In this document: positions 61,028 to 64,000 of the stretch, in pieces
Numbering within the stretch: the stretch's first letter is position 1
Layout of the letters: each line of letters opens with the position of its first letter
Notes under the pieces: model-generated
The model's database searches: none
What the model was told of the DNA's origin: nothing
Seen by the model: only the letters and a program-made list of their open reading frames with translations
Made by a program: the position numbers and the translations under genes
NCBI RefSeq assembly: GCF_003865375.1
Contig: NZ_RQVS01000003.1
Coordinates: 30,800 to 94,799 of the forward strand
DNA length: 64,000 bases
Source of the DNA: Gulosibacter macacae
Lineage (GTDB): Bacteria > Actinomycetota > Actinomycetes > Actinomycetales > Microbacteriaceae
Direction: 5' to 3'

Positions 61028-61372
61028 TCAGGCCGTGGGCACCGGCGAACGTGACAGCAGGCGCCGGTCGCGACGCTCAGTAGTGCGGGCACGCACCAAC
61101 AGCACCACGCTCACCGGCCCCATGACCAGGAACTTGAACGCGTTCCAGATGCACAGCAGCACCAGCAGGTGGAACCAACCAGGCGCACCGCGGCCGATGA
61201 GAATCGTCAGGATGTTCGCGCCCGCGAGATACGGGATGGCCAGCAACATCGCCGGCACGCCCCACTTCAGCCCCCGCCGCGTGCGGAGCCTGTCCAAGAC
61301 GATGTTGGTCGGCATGTAGCGGTGCAGGAAGTCCCGCGTGTGGATGCTGGCGATCCAGATCAGGCGAAACAT
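61028..61372 (-). CDS. Small membrane protein, conserved in actinobacterial elements
   Basis: The 114-residue product has two or three hydrophobic helices (GVPAMLLAIPYLAGANILTILI and LLVLLCIWNAFKFLVMGPVSVVLLV) and a basic N-terminal and C-terminal rim. I believe it occurs next to conjugation genes in other actinobacterial elements, sometimes annotated as a sulfate permease fragment, but no function is established. ATG 61372 follows GGAGAGG; a GTG two codons upstream is the alternative. It is upstream of dprA on the same strand. Confidence 0.65.
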   Translation of the reverse strand: MFRLIWIASIHTRDFLHRYMPTNIVLDRLRTRRGLKWGVPAMLLAIPYLAGANILTILIGRGAPGWFHLLVLLCIWNAFKFLVMGPVSVVLLVRARTTERRDRRLLSRSPVPTA

Positions 61373-61639
61373 GAGCACAGTCCTCTCCTCGTCACCGGCG
61401 ACAAGGAAACAAGAGGACCACTCCGACCGAAGCCATCAGGTCAACCACCGCATCCAACGGTGGGCCACGCAGGTAGAGGCCGCCTACAGGCAACCATACT
61501 GCCTGGCAGTCGCGAGGGAAGTGAACCCGCCGCTGTCGCGCGGGGACCGGGGTGTCCACGGCGGCGAGGCTCTCTCGGTTCCCGGTGCTCGCCGCTAAGA
61601 TGGAGCAAGGGTAACGGCTAGCGGTTCAAGGAGGCAGAG

Positions 61640-62596
61640 ATGGCGCGTGCTGACCTGCTACTTGACCTCGTCGAAGCGGAGAGACGTGGTGACCGAGACC
61701 GATTTCGCGTTCTCGTCGAAGCTGTAATCGCTGAGGAGCGAGCTAACCAGCATCACCTTGTCGCTGACCGCTTGTCCGAGCTGATTACCACTACTGGGCA
61801 GAGCGCTCCGCGTGACGACCATGCGGCAGCTATGCGCGACCTGATCCAGGAGATCGTTCCTCAACGCCGCTTGGAAGAGCTAGAGCTTGCACCGGTCCCT
61901 CGTCGGGTCGTCGCTGAGTTGATTGAAGAGCAAAAGCGTTCCGAGCTGCTCCGCAGCTACGGAATCGAGCCCCGCAACCGACTCCTGTTGTCTGGTCCGC
62001 CGGGTAACGGCAAGACCAGCGTCGCCGAGGCGATCGCCTCAGAACTGATGCTGCCCTTCTACGTCATCCGTTATGAAGGAGTGGTCTCAAGCTTCTTGGG
62101 CGAAACCGCTGCACGGCTCGACAATGCCTTCGAGTTCGCACGGACGCGCCGTTGCGTCCTGTTTTTCGACGAACTTGACACCATCGCTAAAGAGCGATCG
62201 GACGAGCACGAGACAGGAGAGATCAAGCGCGTGGTCTCGACACTGCTGCTCCAGATCGACCGGCTGCCTCCGCATGTCCTTCTAGTCGGGGCGACAAACC
62301 ACAGCGAGCTTCTCGACCGGGCAGCATGGCGACGCTTCCAGATCCGCGCCGAACTCGAACCACCCAGCCGTGCTCAAGCGACGCGCTTTCTCGAACGCCT
62401 CGCCGCCCGGCTGGGCGGTGATCTCGGATTTGCCCCGCGCACTCTGGCGGACAAACTTGCGGGAGCTAGCTTCTCCGAACTGGAAGAGTTCGCTCTCGAC
62501 GTGCGTCGCAGAGCAGTCCTCGAACTCCCCGACAGCAACCTCCGGAAGATTGTCCAAGAACGTCTGGAGCACAGACGAGATCAGGCAACGGGATGA
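61640..62596 (+). CDS. AAA+ ATPase of an IetAS-like pair
   Basis: The 318-residue protein has an N-terminal helical part (1-110) and an AAA+ domain: Walker A GPPGNGKT (119-126), Walker B VLFFDELD (173-180), sensor 1 GATN (217-220) and an AWRRF arginine pair (231-232). The AAA module resembles IetA, the ATPase of the IetAS anti-phage system. AAGGAGG precedes the ATG. The stop overlaps the protease start as ATGA, so the two are translated together. The pair was first described in a Ti-plasmid maintenance context and later as defence. Confidence 0.85.
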   Translation: MARADLLLDLVEAERRGDRDRFRVLVEAVIAEERANQHHLVADRLSELITTTGQSAPRDDHAAAMRDLIQEIVPQRRLEELELAPVPRRVVAELIEEQKRSELLRSYGIEPRNRLLLSGPPGNGKTSVAEAIASELMLPFYVIRYEGVVSSFLGETAARLDNAFEFARTRRCVLFFDELDTIAKERSDEHETGEIKRVVSTLLLQIDRLPPHVLLVGATNHSELLDRAAWRRFQIRAELEPPSRAQATRFLERLAARLGGDLGFAPRTLADKLAGASFSELEEFALDVRRRAVLELPDSNLRKIVQERLEHRRDQATG

Positions 62597-64000
62597 CGGC
62601 CGAGCCTCGGCCCCTCCTGGCATTCGGGGCACCGAAGGTTGCAGGCCGACCAAAACAAAAGGCACGCGATCTGCCACGCTTGTCCAAACCAACCAGCGGC
62701 AGGCAGGGCGCACGCCTGACACCGCAATTTGGTGAACTGCGCTCGGCGTTCGATGCCGAGCGCGCACGTCTCTCGCCTGACGCGCGGGATGAGGTAGATC
62801 CGGCCTTGGTAGTGGTCTTTGACCTCGCCGGCAGCGTCACGGATTTCCGCAACGCGATTGACAAAGTCGACGGGCTGGAGTTCTTGTCTGAATTGATCGG
62901 GGAGCAATCTGACCCTGACGACGATTTCCACATGGTGGAGTCCAAGAGCGGCCGTACGGACAAGCCCGTTCAGCACTCCCTGTACCTGATGCTGTCGAAC
63001 GCAAGAGCGATTGATCAACTCCGCAGCTTGTTCAAGACTTGGCAAACAGACCCAACAACAAAGTTTGCTCGTGGCCTCGGCAGGTTCAAGACAGCGTTCG
63101 AACAGCTCACCTCAATCAGACGCTGGGGGCCAGAGGATCGCATCCGAGAGACCGGCCTTCGCGAACAGTGGCAAGAGACGCTCGACCTCGTCGGCCAATC
63201 CGTGAGCACTGTGATGGTTGAAATCGAGCTGTGGTACCGCTCCGATGCTAGACAGCGCGCCACCGCGCAAGCGCACGTCGAGCAAGTCATCGCCGACAGT
63301 GGCGGGCGTGTGCTCGATCGCTCTCAGATCGGGGAGATCAGCTACCACGCCCTGCTTGCCGAACTGCCGATTCAACAGGTTCATTCACTGACCACCGAGG
63401 GTGCCGAGTCGATCCAACTGCTGGCCACAGACGAAGTCATGTTTGTCAGCCCGTTCACCCCTATGCACGTCGCACCGCCGACCACGGAAACGAGTATTCA
63501 GTTCGACCTGGAACCCCGAAGAGGTGCCCCTTCTGAGTTGCCTAGGGTCGCCTTGCTGGATGGGTTGCCGTTCGCCAACCATGACGCCCTCGCAGGTCGA
63601 CTGGTAGTCGATGATCCTGATGGTCTTGGCGAGGACTACCCGCTGGCCTCTCGTTACCACGGCACGGCGATGGCGTCCTTGATCATTCATGGAGACCTTG
63701 CCACCCGCAGTGAACCGATCGACCGGCCCCTTTATGTGCGTCCAATCATGCAACCCCACGAGTTCATGTCAGGACACGAACAGACCCTGCCAGACAGGCT
63801 GTTCCCTGACCTGCTACACCGCGCGGTCAAGCGAATCGTTGAAGGTGATGCCGGCCACGACCCTGTCGCACCCAGCGTGCGCGTCATCAACCTCTCCATC
63901 GGGTCCCAAGCACGAGCGCTCGTGAGAAGGATGAGCCCTGTTGGCCGACTACTCGACTGGCTAGCTCACTCCTACAACCTGCTGTTCATCGTCAGCGCTG
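62593..64000 (+). CDS. Subtilisin-like serine protease of the IetAS-like pair (cut by window edge)
   Basis: At least 469 residues are visible; no stop is seen. Residues 1-310 are a charged N-terminal domain of unknown fold. The peptidase S8 domain starts near 315: VALLDGLP with catalytic D323, then YHGTAMASLI with H356, and VINLSIGS and FIVSA before the edge. The catalytic Ser (GTSxAxP) must lie beyond 64000. It overlaps the ATPase gene by ATGA. In IetAS systems a subtilase is paired with an AAA+ ATPase; the likely mode is protease release after infection. Confidence 0.85.
   Translation, partial: MTAEPRPLLAFGAPKVAGRPKQKARDLPRLSKPTSGRQGARLTPQFGELRSAFDAERARLSPDARDEVDPALVVVFDLAGSVTDFRNAIDKVDGLEFLSELIGEQSDPDDDFHMVESKSGRTDKPVQHSLYLMLSNARAIDQLRSLFKTWQTDPTTKFARGLGRFKTAFEQLTSIRRWGPEDRIRETGLREQWQETLDLVGQSVSTVMVEIELWYRSDARQRATAQAHVEQVIADSGGRVLDRSQIGEISYHALLAELPIQQVHSLTTEGAESIQLLATDEVMFVSPFTPMHVAPPTTETSIQFDLEPRRGAPSELPRVALLDGLPFANHDALAGRLVVDDPDGLGEDYPLASRYHGTAMASLIIHGDLATRSEPIDRPLYVRPIMQPHEFMSGHEQTLPDRLFPDLLHRAVKRIVEGDAGHDPVAPSVRVINLSIGSQARALVRRMSPVGRLLDWLAHSYNLLFIVSA

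Larger units (their letters stand above)
27047..64000. mobile_element. Integrative and conjugative element, left part (right end beyond the window)
   Basis: From tRNA-Ala to the window edge the genes are mobile-type: serine recombinase, SSB, VirD4- and VirB4-like ATPases, SCO6880-like, TrbL-like, DUF6112, M23 peptidase, ParB-like, primase, ArdC-like and a MobF relaxase, with erm, efflux and defence cargo between. Chromosomal housekeeping genes stop at the tRNA. Conjugation genes are mostly on the minus strand; relaxase and several cargo genes are on the plus strand. All functions for transfer seem present in the visible part. The right boundary is not visible. Confidence 0.88.

Noticed and set aside
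1-64000. CRISPR array
   Set aside because: No regular direct repeats with unique spacers were seen; the only tandem repeat noticed is coding, in rne.
1-64000. Insertion sequences or transposase genes
   Set aside because: No DDE transposase or IS-like terminal repeats were found; cargo seems to have entered the element without visible IS remains.

Overview
The window is high-GC actinobacterial DNA. The housekeeping genes, the two-gene fmdB-fmdA unit, a GTP-type PEP carboxykinase, a long IleS behind a translational T-box and the rne-rplU-rpmA-obgE block fit Micrococcales, most likely Microbacteriaceae. That placement is inferred from gene content and protein style, not from a database search. 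There are two parts: chromosome (about 1-27046) and the left portion of a large integrative and conjugative element (about 27047 to beyond 64000).

Chromosome. valS is followed by a GNAT-like gene and a small acidic ORF. Next come fmdB-fmdA, convergent with pckG, with a shared hairpin terminator between them. A two-component system with a putative adhesin (DUF4097-like) forms an overlapping operon, followed by a lipoprotein on the other strand. ileS carries a T-box leader and overlaps folC and a DUF4233-type membrane gene; ndk follows. A DUF559/AbiEi-type protein and a hypothetical gene precede rne. After rne come rplU-rpmA, obgE, a TetR regulator, a small membrane protein, nadD and rsfS. A TauE/SafE exporter gene sits behind a perfect CsoR/CstR-like palindrome. 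The chromosome part ends at tRNA-Ala(GGC).

Mobile element. A large serine recombinase reads into tRNA-Ala from the other strand, so its C-terminus is partly the antisense of the tRNA and the tRNA marks the left junction. Beyond it, transcribed leftward from about 50.4 kb, is an actinobacterial type IV conjugation operon. In order of transcription it encodes ArdC/IrrE-like protein, primase-polymerase, DUF2637, two conserved unknowns, ParB-like, a membrane-anchored protein, M23 peptidase, two DUF6112 proteins, TrbL/VirB6-like, SCO6880-like, an unknown, VirB4-like ATPase, an unknown, VirD4/TraG-like coupling protein, SSB, DUF4913, an unknown and the recombinase. Many joints are ATGA, GTGA or TAATG overlaps.

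Cargo interrupts this operon at three places: a hypothetical gene plus a VOC protein; an AbiJ-NTD/Mrr-like nuclease; and an NmrA-like/WYL-regulator pair. Right of the operon is a resistance block: MFS exporter plus HTH-only AraC, double-GNAT acetyltransferase divergent from TetR, and an erm methylase plus a second HTH-only AraC. The erm gene has a 14-residue leader peptide and alternative pairing segments, the arrangement of erm(X)-type inducible attenuation. A MobF (TrwC/TraA-type) relaxase-helicase follows, behind a structured leader with a well-translated 16-codon ORF. DprA-like and small membrane genes come next.

The window ends in an AAA+ ATPase gene overlapping a subtilisin-like protease gene that runs off the edge. 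This is the gene pair of the IetAS anti-phage system. The element therefore combines conjugation, inducible macrolide resistance, export and at least two candidate defence loci. Its right end is not visible.
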